DNA of 64,000 nucleotides from Butyricimonas faecalis (GCF_003991565.1 NZ_CP032819.1:2170001-2234000), one strand, 5' to 3'; shown: positions 1-8,986, numbered from the stretch's first letter. The notes: generated by a model from the sequence alone, not told the origin. Program-made: numbers and translations.

Positions 1-6
1 CATGGT

Positions 7-48
7 GGAGCGAGGCGTTTTGGGGTTCCCAAAACATAACCTCGCTCC
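7..48. repeat. Two-part hairpin, 17 bp of stem
   Basis: GGAGCGAGG (7-15) pairs with CCTCGCTCC (40-48), and GTTTTGGG (17-24) pairs with CCCAAAAC (28-35) around a 3-nt loop. A 1x4 internal loop separates the two stems. No U-run follows on the plus strand, so it is not an obvious plus-strand terminator. It could end a transcript on the minus strand or be a structured element site. Confidence 0.6.
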
Positions 49-273
49 CTCCTCTAAGAACAAAAGACGAGATATTTGCCTTTCGGCTTTCCATGCCCAA
101 GGTTGCAGACCTTAATTCTCTCAATTTACGCCAAACATCAAAGCTGCCACATTGAAAGAACAAGGTCACAGACACAAGCTACTTTGTACATGGAGTTTGC
201 AAAGGAAAAGGTGATATTTTCAGTGTGAAACTTGCCAAGTGTTTCAGTTGTGTGTTGTTGATTTCCTTTGTGA

Positions 274-308
274 ACTATGCCGAGTGTGCTGTGTGTCCTC
301 GGTATAGT
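274..308. repeat. 11-bp hairpin
   Basis: ACTATGCCGAG (274-284) pairs with CTCGGTATAGT (298-308), with one G-T wobble and a 13-nt loop. A second small hairpin follows at about 362-378 (GGAGGC / GCCTCC, loop GCAAA). Function unknown. Confidence 0.5.
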
Positions 309-472
309 CTGCATAAATCTAATGCCATGCTAAAACACTGCGGAGGTTCGCCCAAGTGGCTGGAGGCGCAAAGCCTCCAAGGAACGTTGCTGCAACCATT
401 TCGGAGAATAGAGCGGTTGCCAATTAATCCACAAGCACATTTTACAGCGTACCAAGTGAGGGCATGTAAAAC

Positions 473-709
473 GTTGAATTGTTGAAGATAGGTGTTATCT
501 TTATGAGAACCAGCCACTTATACCCTCAACAAACTCTCAACAAATAGCTCTACACAACAAATTACTGGGCAAAAAAGAAAGAAAGGAATGGTGTTCATGG
601 TTTTCTCTTTTCAACATTATCTTTCTTTTGTTGAGAGATTTGTTGAGAATATGTTGAGCCGTAAATGCCTGATGTTCAATACTTCTTTCATCATATTCAA
701 CAATTCAAC
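473..709. repeat. Nested inverted repeats with repeated CTCAACAAA motifs
   Basis: The outer arms are an exact 14-bp inverted repeat: GTTGAATTGTTGAA (473-486) and its reverse complement (696-709). Inside, CTCAACAAA occurs twice on the plus strand (525-533 and 536-544, 11 bp apart). Its complement TTTGTTGAG occurs at 627-635 and 639-647, with a variant at 650-658. Both layers centre near 586-591. Such an array beside an integrase fits protein-binding sites or a secondary structure. It is probably not coding. Confidence 0.65.
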
Positions 710-841
710 AAAAATAATGGGTGTTTTGTCCGTCATTTTTATGAACAGAACTCATCCCCCTACAAGTAAGAATGTCATGCTTATGCTTCAGTACTTATTC
801 ACGACAGTACGACAGCGCCAAGCCAACAAACAAGAGGACAT

Positions 842-1216
842 TCAACTAAAGGCGGTTGTTCTTCTATTGAGTTGTAGGATAATGACACTACTTTTCTCTT
901 TTGCCCCGTACAATCTCTTGAAGATGGTGGCACGAAACCGAGCTGCCCCGTATGAGTTTATACGGAAGCAAAGGGCAACAATCATCGGAAAGCCATACAA
1001 CGTTTGCCAAATGCCATTGGAAGTTTCCTGTTTCTGTTGGACTTCCGACACCGTCAATAAACCATCCTTGTATATTGACCTTATCACAGCATGGAGTTTC
1101 ATGGCGGTGACATGAAGCATATCAACCAATTCACCCTCACTCATCCACAAGTCTTGCAAGTTGGACGGAATGGATAACATTCCATTTCCGTCCACGGTGA
1201 TTACAGTCCTTTTCAT
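842..1216 (-). CDS. RhuM-like / mobile-element accessory protein
   Basis: A 124-residue protein. Residues ~12-105 match what I know of the short proteins in Bacteroidales mobile elements related to the N-terminal part of RhuM: an opening 'IPS...LWMSEGELVDML' segment resembling a helix-turn-helix, then 'IRSIYKDGLLT' and 'FPMIVALCFRINS'. Its role is unknown; DNA binding is inferred. The ATG overlaps the TGA of the upstream integrase gene by four bases (1,213-1,216), so the two are probably translationally coupled and transcribed as one unit. Confidence 0.6.
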   Translation of the reverse strand: MKRTVITVDGNGMLSIPSNLQDLWMSEGELVDMLHVTAMKLHAVIRSIYKDGLLTVSEVQQKQETSNGIWQTLYGFPMIVALCFRINSYGAARFRATIFKRLYGAKEKSSVIILQLNRRTTAFS

Positions 1217-2436
1217 GCCATTCCCCCCATTGTCGGCATATGCCCCTTGATTCGACTTTCAAAAGCTGATATGTCATGCTCCAATTTAGTACTTGTCACC
1301 TTTGCGTAAATTTGTGTTGTGGCGATGTCCGTATGTCCCAGTATCTTGCTTACACTCTCTATCGGCATACCGTAGTTTAAAGCCAAAACTGCGAACGAAT
1401 GCCGGCTTACATGAAATGAAATTCGCTTCTTGATGCCACACATTTTTGCCACTTTCTTTATACGCTTGTTTACCATGTCAAGTGAGCCAATATTAAACAA
1501 GTGCATATCTTTTCTCAATGGCTTGTAACGTTCAATTATCTGTATGGCTGCATCTATCAGTTTAATTTTGAATGGTACGCCTGTCTTTTGACGCTGAGAA
1601 ACTATCCATGGAGACCCACTTATAATGGCAACATTGTCCTCTGTAAGATTCTTGATGTCAACGAAAGAGATACCTGTCCAACAACCAAACATAAACAAGT
1701 CTCTCGCAAAAGCAAAGTTGGGATTTTCCAACTCTATTCCTGCAAATATGTCCAATTCTTCCTCTGTCAAGAACTCACGCTCCTTGTGGTCTGGGTCAAC
1801 GTGGTACATGGCAAACGGATTTCTCTGTATCTTGCCGTTGTAGTGTGCTGCCGTGACGATATGCTTCAATGGTATGGAGTATATCCAAATAGTAGATTGC
1901 GTGAGTCCAATGACATTCTTCAAATACAGACAAAAATCACGGATGAACTCCTCGGTAAGCTCATTCATGGACATATCGCTGCGCTTGTACTGAAATTTGA
2001 TGAACTCGGCAACGTACTTTCTTACCGTCAGATACTTGCGGTAGGTTCGGACAGCTCGGTCTTTTCCCACGCGTTGGGCAAAGGCTGCGTTCTCCTTGTC
2101 AAAAGCTCTGAGTAATGTCTCATACTCCGTACCTATGCCTTGATATGCGTTTCTCACCATTTCAGCGGTAACGAACGCCTCACGGTCGGAAAGCCGTTGG
2201 TAATGCTTAGCGATTTGAGCCTTGATGTTATCAAGCGCAAAGTTCACCTCATTGGCTTCCTTGCTTCTGCCTTTGGCTCTGTTGCCCTTGGCATCCCATA
2301 TCGCCTTGGTCACGCTCAGCTTGCAACTGAACTGTGCGATAGTTCCGTTGATTGTCACACGTCCCATGATAGGGACAATTCCGTTTCTCTCCTTGCTTCC
2401 GTTTACATAGAAGACTGTCTTGAATGTACTTCTCAT
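1213..2436 (-). CDS. Tyrosine recombinase / integrase, IntDOT-like
   Basis: A 407-residue site-specific recombinase that would integrate and excise the element. It has an N-terminal arm-binding region (about 1-110), a SAM-like core-binding domain (about 115-210) and a catalytic domain (about 220-395). Catalytic residues visible are K284, H342-R345, H368 and the nucleophile Y377. The position of the first catalytic arginine is serine (S257 in 'TGIS'), as in the IntDOT group of Bacteroides conjugative transposons. It is the outermost gene of the element, reading away from the chromosomal junction, with the RhuM-like gene overlapping its stop codon. Family call is firm; the identity of the element is not known. 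Confidence 0.93.
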   Translation of the reverse strand: MRSTFKTVFYVNGSKERNGIVPIMGRVTINGTIAQFSCKLSVTKAIWDAKGNRAKGRSKEANEVNFALDNIKAQIAKHYQRLSDREAFVTAEMVRNAYQGIGTEYETLLRAFDKENAAFAQRVGKDRAVRTYRKYLTVRKYVAEFIKFQYKRSDMSMNELTEEFIRDFCLYLKNVIGLTQSTIWIYSIPLKHIVTAAHYNGKIQRNPFAMYHVDPDHKEREFLTEEELDIFAGIELENPNFAFARDLFMFGCWTGISFVDIKNLTEDNVAIISGSPWIVSQRQKTGVPFKIKLIDAAIQIIERYKPLRKDMHLFNIGSLDMVNKRIKKVAKMCGIKKRISFHVSRHSFAVLALNYGMPIESVSKILGHTDIATTQIYAKVTSTKLEHDISAFESRIKGHMPTMGGMA

Positions 2437-2701
2437 AATTCCTTGCTTTTTGTTCTGTGCAAAATTAAATCATGAGAGTTGCATGGCAAATTCACAACCT
2501 GTGCAGAATTGAGAAGTAAAAACCGAAGCCGTTAAAAATGCTTATTAGAGCGTTTCTTTGAGGTAATGACTTGAAAGCGTTTCTACTTCTCAAATCCGCC
2601 ATTTTCGCATTTCCTCACGAATGCCACAAAAAGCCAACGACTGCCACAACCACTTGAAACTCAAAACAAAAGCTCAAATCTGCTATTTTTTGCTTTTTTA
2701 G
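2437..2701. other. Probable element end and attachment junction
   Basis: A 265-bp gap between the integrase start and the broken lipoprotein gene. An inverted repeat TGAGAAGTA / TACTTCTCA spans about 2,508-2,591 and GCGTTTCT occurs twice inside it, as expected for arm-type integrase sites. A T-rich stretch with TTTTTTGC lies at about 2,682-2,692, close to where the lipoprotein reading frame stops resembling its family. The exact att core cannot be fixed without the other end of the element. Confidence 0.5.
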
Positions 2702-3082
2702 TCATTCTTTTTCCAACAAATCCTGTTCCGGACTCCCCGTTACGACTAATTTTCTGGGAATCAACTCCTCCAAAACTCCACCCAAAAAACCTTCTATGGT
2801 TATTTCAATAGGTACTTCATCCAACATAATTTCCCTTTTGCCATCACCAACAATCAATACGCAACGCTCGATGCGGTCAATCGGTTTCTCCATGTGAAAT
2901 TTTTCATTTTTAACCACGGCAGAATCACGTACCGTCGTATCCGCCCAACTATTTAACAAGTAAACTACTTTACCGTTTCCCCCTTTCCATGTTCCAGATA
3001 TAGAATATTTTCCTTGTTCACTACATGCTGATATACAAAAAAGCAAAGAAACAATTATCGATATAAAAAAATTATTTGCCAT
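2702..3082 (-). pseudogene. Truncated DUF4369 / TlpA-type lipoprotein
   Basis: 126 residues: a lipoprotein signal (hydrophobic 5-19, lipobox ending at C20), then a DUF4369-like domain (about 26-120). In this family DUF4369 is normally followed by a thioredoxin-like (TlpA/AhpC) domain, giving around 350-400 residues. Here the frame stops just after 'VTGSPEQDLL', where the family would continue. The stop lies within a few bases of the mobile-element side, so the element most likely split the gene and left the thioredoxin part beyond the left edge of the window. It follows the SusC gene by 12 bp and was probably the last gene of that operon. Confidence 0.7.
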
Positions 3083-3094
3083 AACACATCACAT

Positions 3095-6000
3095 TTAAAA
3101 CGTCACATTTAATCCAAAAGTAAAAGTCGTTCGTTCAGATAGTTGTACCTCAGTAAAGCCACTCTGCACCGGTGTCTGGCCCTTTAACTTGCTTGAAGTC
3201 CAAATAAACGGGTTACTGACAGAAGCCGAAACTTCCAACAACGAAATTCCCCAACAACCCGCATCAAACGAGTAAGTCAACCCTAAATTTGTACACTTCA
3301 AATAATCGGCACGGACCACCCGGATATTACTATAGTTATACATTTCCCACCGAGTACTCGCAATTTCGGGCACCTGACCGGAAGTGAAACCCGACCAGTG
3401 ATACAAATTAGCAGACGAACTTCCATCCGCTATAAAAGCCGGAATATTCGTGTAATTCTCATCTCCTGCATGTTGCCAACGTTTCAAAAAAACTTTATTC
3501 AAATTACTCTCCGGACGAATCCGGGCTGAATTATCCGAATACAACTTGAATAATCGTGTTTTAGCCCCCAAACTGTAAGTAAATGCCGCATTCAACCGCC
3601 AACGTTTATAATTCACCGTCGTATTTAGTCCTCCAAATACGGTTGGTTCTCTTCGTCCGGATGACTCCAATACTTGCGTGAACGTTTCATACTTTGTCGC
3701 CCCGTAAAGCTTTTCCCGTTCATTTTCCATGTCATCAAACAAGGGAAGACCATTTTCCGGATCCAGTCCAATAAACTTATAAGAATAGAATGAACTCACG
3801 GACTTTCCTTTCACAACAGCCGTCCCATTCAGAAAGTTTGAACGTTCATACTGATCGGCCGAAGGCAAAGTACTTACTTCATTATTCGCATGAGAGAATG
3901 AAGTAGAGATATACCAACGCAAATCATCCGTTTTTATCGGGCTCACAGTGAATGAAACATCATACCCACTATTTACGACCTCACCACCGTTCACCACGTA
4001 CGAGGCCATCCCGTTCACTTCGGATATTTCCTTTTCCATATAAGCATCAGTAGTCTTTTTCCGATAGTAAGCAGCACTTACCATCAAACGACGTTTAAAC
4101 ATAGAAAATTCCACTCCCAGATTCAACGATCCCGTTTTTTCCCATTTCAATGCAGGATTCGGGTAAATGTTAATGTTCGATACATACTCCCCGTAATGAT
4201 TATCTTCCGGTTTCTTGGTAATAACCATCACTGGAGACTGATTATCCAACATATTCCCTTGATACCCGTAAGACATCTTCAAACGCAAATCATCGAACCA
4301 ATCGCCATCACCCGCGAAATGCTCTGCAATATTATAAGTAAACGAAGCCGACCAAATCGGTAAAATCTTATCATTACTTCTTTCCCCGAATTGATTCGAA
4401 CCATCATAACGCATATTGGCATTCAGCGTGAATAAATTCCCATAACTATACGATACGCTACCGTACCACGACAACATATTACTCAGATTATCTGTTATTT
4501 GCGGTACATTTGTTGCCACCCATTCATCATACGACGGGTAAGTTCCCGGAGTCACCGTAACAAATTGCTTTCCCCGCTCCGGATCATACCCCCGGGTGAT
4601 ATTCTGATAAGCATCATATTTCGTAGAGTTCACTTCCATCCCGGCCGAGGCATTTATACTATGTTGCTGACTTACTCCCCAATACCTATTTAAATCTACC
4701 TGCAAACGAAACATATAGGCTTTATTTCGAACATTCTGCACGGTCAACTCTCCCCCTTTAGGCATAAGAGTACTCTCGTCCAATTTATCACCATAATTAC
4801 TATACCGGATATTTGCGGCATAATAACTTTTAGCCCCCCAATATCCCTCAATATCCGTATTTGTAACAGAATAGGACAAGATCGTTCCTATTTTCAACCA
4901 TTCCCATGGTTTTATATCCAGATTCGCTCGAAACGTCACGGCAGAACTCTCCTGTTCCTTATTGCTATTCTCCAATTCATTCAATATATTATAGTTATAA
5001 TAACTAAACGATCCTCCCGGTACCTGATAAAAACTATATTCTCCATCCTCCGTGTAAGCAGGAATCGCACGACTGGTATTATAGGCATAATTAATTGGCG
5101 CAATCTCATCCTGATAATATTTCCGTTTCGAAGTATTAGCATTCATATTGAATGAGGCCGCCAACCAAGACGCAAAATTCATATCCAAATTTAATGTACC
5201 CGTATATCGTCTGTCCAGATTGGGTTTCACCACATCTTCCTCTATATTCACTCCAACCGATGAATAATATCGAATTTTCTCCGTACCTCCCGTCACGCTT
5301 AACGTATGAGAAGAAGATAAAGCATCCCGTGTTAATAACTTAAACCAATCCGTGTTTGTCTTTCCAAGATAAGCTACTTGATTCTCAAACTCCTTATAAG
5401 TAATCGTCCGGTTATACAAATCCCGCAACAACTTTTCATATCCCACCCACGTCACGTCAGAAGAATACTGATATCCCGCTTCCGCTAACTCTCTGGAAAC
5501 ACCCAACCGCTCCTTAGCACTCATCAAATCAATATTCCGGTCAGAATAACGAGGTCTTAATTTCAACGTGGCGGTTCCCCGGTAAGAAATTTGCGGTTCC
5601 CCAACATGTCCCCGCTTCGTGGTGATCACAATCACACCATTAGCCGCCTTCGTACCGTAAAGAGCCGTAGCAGAAGCATCTTTCAACACGTCAATACGTT
5701 CAATATCCTGCGGGTTAATACCCGAAATCGCATTACCGATACGATTGATATAATCCGGATCATTCAACTCGTCCGGGGAAATCTGAACAGGATCTTGAAC
5801 AATCACCCCGTCAACCACCCACAATGGTTCCCGATTCCCAATCAACGTCGAAGTTCCCCGAATCCTAATTTTCGGGGCAACACCCGATTCACCGGAATTC
5901 GTCATCACCATCAAATCTGGAATCTGACCTTCCAGCATCTTATCTATTGTCGTTACACCAGGAATCATAATATCTTCCATTTTCACCGAGTTAATAGCAC

Positions 6001-6676
6001 TCGTAGACTTTCGGCGGTCAATCACCTGGTAACCGGTCACCACGACCTCATCCATCTCGCTCACATCCTCTTCCAACACGACACGAAGCTCCGGTTCGCC
6101 CTTCCATTTCACTTCCTTTGTCCTCATCCCCACGAACGAGAAAACCAAGATCAAAGAATCCCGTTTAGGAAGCGTTATAACAAAATCCCCTGCAATTCCA
6201 GTAGCCACCCCCGTCGTCGTACCCTTCAACACAACTGTTACCCCGGGCAAAGCCGCTCCTCGAGAATCCTTCACGACACCTTTAACCGTCACACGATCCT
6301 CTTTTCCATCATTCGCTTCATGTTTCGTAAGTATGATCACGCCATTGTCATACAAACACTTGATCCCTTTACCGGCAAAAACTTCTTCCAACAAATCCAT
6401 CACTCCTCGATCTTCTACCCGTACATCAAAACGAGGAATTGCCTTCACGTACTCACTCTTGTACATAAAACGAATACCCGTTTGCTCCTTAATCTCCCGA
6501 AGAAATTCTTCCACACTACAATTTTTCATGTCCACGCTGACCACTTGATTCTGGGCAATCACATCACCTCGAACCTGAACCAGTAACACGAACATCAGAA
6601 AACACATCATTTTCATCACTCTAAAGATTTTTTGAGCCGAGCGTAAATTTCCTTTACATTCTCCACTTTTTTTCAT
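3095..6676 (-). CDS. SusC/RagA-type TonB-dependent outer membrane receptor
   Basis: About 1,193 residues. In order: signal segment, STN domain ('CSVEEFLREIKEQTGI', which receives the signal passed to the anti-sigma factor), carboxypeptidase-like beta-sandwich ('VKGVVKDSRGAALPGVTV'), TonB plug ('DASATALYGTKAANGVI') and a 22-strand barrel ending in Phe. It would take up a ligand across the outer membrane using TonB energy; the ligand is unknown. The start at 6,676 gives a normal signal peptide; an in-frame ATG at 6,724 adds 16 residues. It lies downstream of FecR and ECF sigma genes. No SusD gene follows, which is unusual for a SusC. Confidence 0.93.
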   Translation of the reverse strand: MKKSGECKGNLRSAQKIFRVMKMMCFLMFVLLVQVRGDVIAQNQVVSVDMKNCSVEEFLREIKEQTGIRFMYKSEYVKAIPRFDVRVEDRGVMDLLEEVFAGKGIKCLYDNGVIILTKHEANDGKEDRVTVKGVVKDSRGAALPGVTVVLKGTTTGVATGIAGDFVITLPKRDSLILVFSFVGMRTKEVKWKGEPELRVVLEEDVSEMDEVVVTGYQVIDRRKSTSAINSVKMEDIMIPGVTTIDKMLEGQIPDLMVMTNSGESGVAPKIRIRGTSTLIGNREPLWVVDGVIVQDPVQISPDELNDPDYINRIGNAISGINPQDIERIDVLKDASATALYGTKAANGVIVITTKRGHVGEPQISYRGTATLKLRPRYSDRNIDLMSAKERLGVSRELAEAGYQYSSDVTWVGYEKLLRDLYNRTITYKEFENQVAYLGKTNTDWFKLLTRDALSSSHTLSVTGGTEKIRYYSSVGVNIEEDVVKPNLDRRYTGTLNLDMNFASWLAASFNMNANTSKRKYYQDEIAPINYAYNTSRAIPAYTEDGEYSFYQVPGGSFSYYNYNILNELENSNKEQESSAVTFRANLDIKPWEWLKIGTILSYSVTNTDIEGYWGAKSYYAANIRYSNYGDKLDESTLMPKGGELTVQNVRNKAYMFRLQVDLNRYWGVSQQHSINASAGMEVNSTKYDAYQNITRGYDPERGKQFVTVTPGTYPSYDEWVATNVPQITDNLSNMLSWYGSVSYSYGNLFTLNANMRYDGSNQFGERSNDKILPIWSASFTYNIAEHFAGDGDWFDDLRLKMSYGYQGNMLDNQSPVMVITKKPEDNHYGEYVSNINIYPNPALKWEKTGSLNLGVEFSMFKRRLMVSAAYYRKKTTDAYMEKEISEVNGMASYVVNGGEVVNSGYDVSFTVSPIKTDDLRWYISTSFSHANNEVSTLPSADQYERSNFLNGTAVVKGKSVSSFYSYKFIGLDPENGLPLFDDMENEREKLYGATKYETFTQVLESSGRREPTVFGGLNTTVNYKRWRLNAAFTYSLGAKTRLFKLYSDNSARIRPESNLNKVFLKRWQHAGDENYTNIPAFIADGSSSANLYHWSGFTSGQVPEIASTRWEMYNYSNIRVVRADYLKCTNLGLTYSFDAGCWGISLLEVSASVSNPFIWTSSKLKGQTPVQSGFTEVQLSERTTFTFGLNVTF

Positions 6677-6758
6677 AACTTTGTTTTCATAAATTACTAT
6701 TAGCCAGAGCCAACTGGCGTTCACTACAAGACGGAAGGATCTGCCAATCTTTCCGTTT

Positions 6759-7934
6759 TTATTTTATACTCACTACAATCGTTTTATTTTTCACGTTAAA
6801 ACGTGCTCCCGTGCTTATCTCCAAAAAGTGCAGGAACTCCTCCACCTCGCCATACCGTTTCATGTCGCCGGACAAGCGGATGTCTTTCAAGCTTTCATCG
6901 GAATAAACCACGTCACAATCATACCATAAAGCCAACTTATTCATCACATCCTCCAAGCGATCGTCACTAAACACAAAGTCCCCGTTTTTCCAATCAATGT
7001 ACTTCCTGACATCCACCTCCTTCACCATGATTCCATTCGTCTCCACGTCACAAACAGCCAGCTGGTTCGGGTTTAGCATCACCTGCCGGATACCATTTTC
7101 CACCTCCACTCGCCCTTTCACCAACACGGACTCCACCACTTTCTCTTTCCGGGAATTCACGTTGAACTCCGTCCCGACAGCGACCACGTCCACCCCGTTC
7201 GCCTCCACGATAAACGGATGGTCGGCATCTGCCTGCACCTTAAAATAAGCCTCTCCTTTCAACTGCACCACCCTCTTCTCTCCCGCGAAACGTACCGGGT
7301 AGACTAACTCGCTCTCGGAATTCACCCACACCTCGGAACCGTCTGCCAACACGATCCGGTACTCTCCTCCTCGATTCACCACCAGCTTGTTATACACCAT
7401 ATCCCCTACCTCTCTCGTAGTCATCGAATCCCGATAAGCCACCATCCCCTCCTGTTCCACGTTAATAGCAACGGACTGCCGCTCTTGTAACGACTTCCTT
7501 TCCTTTCCCAATTCCACCATATCCCCCGTCGAAAGATACAAGCAAGCCTTGGAAGAACCGTGATGGATCGCCCCGTTTTCCACCAATTGCACGTCCTTCA
7601 TCTCTTCGCCCCTCCAGTAATACCCGATTCCTGCCAAAACAAAAACACTCACGCAAGCGGCAACCGCCACGGCTCGCCGGAGCATCGTCCTCTTCCTTGC
7701 CACCTGCCGGAAACGTCGTTCCCCCTTCCGGCTAACCAATCTTTCCCGCATCACCCAACGCTGACGTAAAAACGAGCGCTGTAAATCCTCATAATACCGG
7801 TGATTCTCGACTTTCTCCCCCAGCCAATTCTCCACGGCTCGTATCTCTTCCGGAGAGAGTGATTCCCCTTGCCAGTATTCAAGTAACCGTATATCCCATT
7901 CTTCTCGATTCATATTGTTTCGTTCAATGTTCAT
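6759..7934 (-). CDS. FecR-family anti-sigma factor
   Basis: 391 residues: a cytoplasmic sigma-binding N-terminus (about 1-85), one membrane helix (about 88-106), a periplasmic FecR domain (about 180-280, 'VNRGGEYRIVLADGSEVWVNSESEL') and a C-terminal DUF4974 domain (about 315-390). It should hold the ECF sigma factor at 8,350-8,955 inactive until the STN domain of the SusC receptor signals. A second ATG at 7,913 ('MNREEW') is an equally likely start. It sits 82 bp upstream of the SusC start, same strand. Confidence 0.92.
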   Translation of the reverse strand: MNIERNNMNREEWDIRLLEYWQGESLSPEEIRAVENWLGEKVENHRYYEDLQRSFLRQRWVMRERLVSRKGERRFRQVARKRTMLRRAVAVAACVSVFVLAGIGYYWRGEEMKDVQLVENGAIHHGSSKACLYLSTGDMVELGKERKSLQERQSVAINVEQEGMVAYRDSMTTREVGDMVYNKLVVNRGGEYRIVLADGSEVWVNSESELVYPVRFAGEKRVVQLKGEAYFKVQADADHPFIVEANGVDVVAVGTEFNVNSRKEKVVESVLVKGRVEVENGIRQVMLNPNQLAVCDVETNGIMVKEVDVRKYIDWKNGDFVFSDDRLEDVMNKLALWYDCDVVYSDESLKDIRLSGDMKRYGEVEEFLHFLEISTGARFNVKNKTIVVSIK

Positions 7935-8349
7935 ATATAGTAGACATCAAAAAGCAAAACGGTTGACTGAAAAATGAAAATATTTTCAAAATTTATCGCA
8001 ATTATTTATTTCTCTCCTCATAGAGAGCATATTAAGGATACAAAAAAAATCGTTATCATCCATCTCATCATGCCAACGGGAAACCTCGGCAAACAAAAGT
8101 CTGTCCCTGTAAAACAAGTATTTTAATCAAACATCTATCTCTTCGAGCTATTGTACTGCGAGCAAGTTCCTATCATATACCTATCCGATTGCTAATAATT
8201 GCTATTATAATCTAATATTTTACTATTCTAATAGGAGCGGAATGGGAGCGGAATGGGAGCGGAATGGGAGCGGAATGGGAGCGGCTTGCTACATGATAGG
8301 AATATAATACCAACATGATAGCATTTTGATCATACTACTTAACATTTAC
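7935..8349. other. 415-bp gap between sigma and anti-sigma genes
   Basis: No gene is seen. The gap is AT-rich apart from an 11-bp tandem repeat (8,234-8,284). Sigma and anti-sigma genes are usually much closer, so this spacer may carry a separate promoter for fecR-susC or a regulatory structure. No clear TAnnTTTG box was found near the fecR start. Confidence 0.5.
8234..8284. repeat. 11-bp tandem repeat, 4.6 copies of GGAGCGGAATG
   Basis: Four exact copies of GGAGCGGAATG begin at 8,234, 8,245, 8,256 and 8,267, followed by a partial copy GGAGCGG (8,278-8,284). The unit is GC-rich in an AT-rich gap and its period is close to one helical turn. It lies between the sigma and anti-sigma genes. A different 11-bp repeat occurs at 44,361-44,393. 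Confidence 0.95.
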
Positions 8350-8955
8350 TCAAATGAACTTTTTATTGAACATTCCTACATTCGAATGCTTACCGCCGTC
8401 TTCCCTATAAACAAGCAACAACAACAAAGCTGTATCTGAAACAAGACCTCTCAATGTCTTCAAACTACGCACCAGCAATGTTTTTACCGTAGCCACCGAA
8501 ATTCCCAATAATTCTGCCACTTCGGCATATTTCATGTTTTTCAAATGCACGCATTCCAACACCTCCCTGCTTCTGGGAGGCAACGCCTCAAGGGCTTTCA
8601 ACACTTGATCTATCATTTCATCGTGCATTACCTCTTCGTCCTCCCACACTCTTTCCACGACTGATATATCCGGAATCCTCCGAAGCCGACTCTGATCTTT
8701 TACTTTCCGGATAGCCATATTTCTCACGGAAACATACAAGTACGACCTTACCCGCTCTCCCTCCAGATTCTCGTTCAATTTTTTCTCCCACAACCGCACG
8801 AAGAAATCCTGTACCAAATCCTCTGCCTCCCCCATATCATTCAATATGGTATCAGCCCACAAAACCAATTCATCGTAAAAACAGTCATACAACTCATCCA
8901 CAGAGAAAGATTTTCCCCTAGAAAAATGAATCGTATGCCTCTGTTTCCCTCGCAC
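8350..8955 (-). CDS. ECF sigma-70 factor
   Basis: 201 residues with sigma region 2 (about 15-85, 'GEAEDLVQDFFVRLWEK') and region 4 (about 125-175, 'PPRSREVLECVHLKNMKYAE', helix-turn-helix 'AELLGISVATVKT'). It should direct RNA polymerase to the susC operon once released by the FecR-type anti-sigma factor encoded next. The start is supported by a TATCTTTG promoter box 31 bp upstream. The C-terminus carries a short hydrophobic tail, common in this group. Confidence 0.93.
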   Translation of the reverse strand: MRGKQRHTIHFSRGKSFSVDELYDCFYDELVLWADTILNDMGEAEDLVQDFFVRLWEKKLNENLEGERVRSYLYVSVRNMAIRKVKDQSRLRRIPDISVVERVWEDEEVMHDEMIDQVLKALEALPPRSREVLECVHLKNMKYAEVAELLGISVATVKTLLVRSLKTLRGLVSDTALLLLLVYREDGGKHSNVGMFNKKFI

Positions 8956-8986
8956 GTATTGAGTTTTACAATTTTTTATCTAAACA

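Larger units (their letters stand above)
1..841. other. Non-coding, hairpin-rich end region of an integrated element
   Basis: No convincing gene is seen here. The short open frames on both strands (about 80-90 codons at 225-517, and a longer plus frame running into the gene at 842) have no recognisable domain and look like chance. The stretch carries several strong inverted repeats (7-48, 274-308 and a nested set at 473-709). Its position beside a RhuM-like gene and an integrase suggests a regulatory, transfer or recombination region of a mobile element. The rest of the element would lie left of the window. Confidence 0.5.

Noticed and set aside
225..517. Two small overlapping open frames on opposite strands (80-86 codons).
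   Set aside because: No recognisable domain, odd composition, and they overlay strong inverted repeats; more likely structured non-coding DNA.
588..1115. 175-codon plus-strand frame.
   Set aside because: It overlaps the inverted-repeat array and the minus-strand RhuM-like gene and shows no family resemblance.
2682..2692. CTnDOT-type att core (GTAnnTTTGC) at the element junction.
   Set aside because: The nearby T-rich sequence matches only the TTTGC part; the other end of the element is needed to define the core.
8234..8284. CRISPR-like repeats.
   Set aside because: The units are 11 bp in direct tandem without spacers, and no cas genes are in the window.
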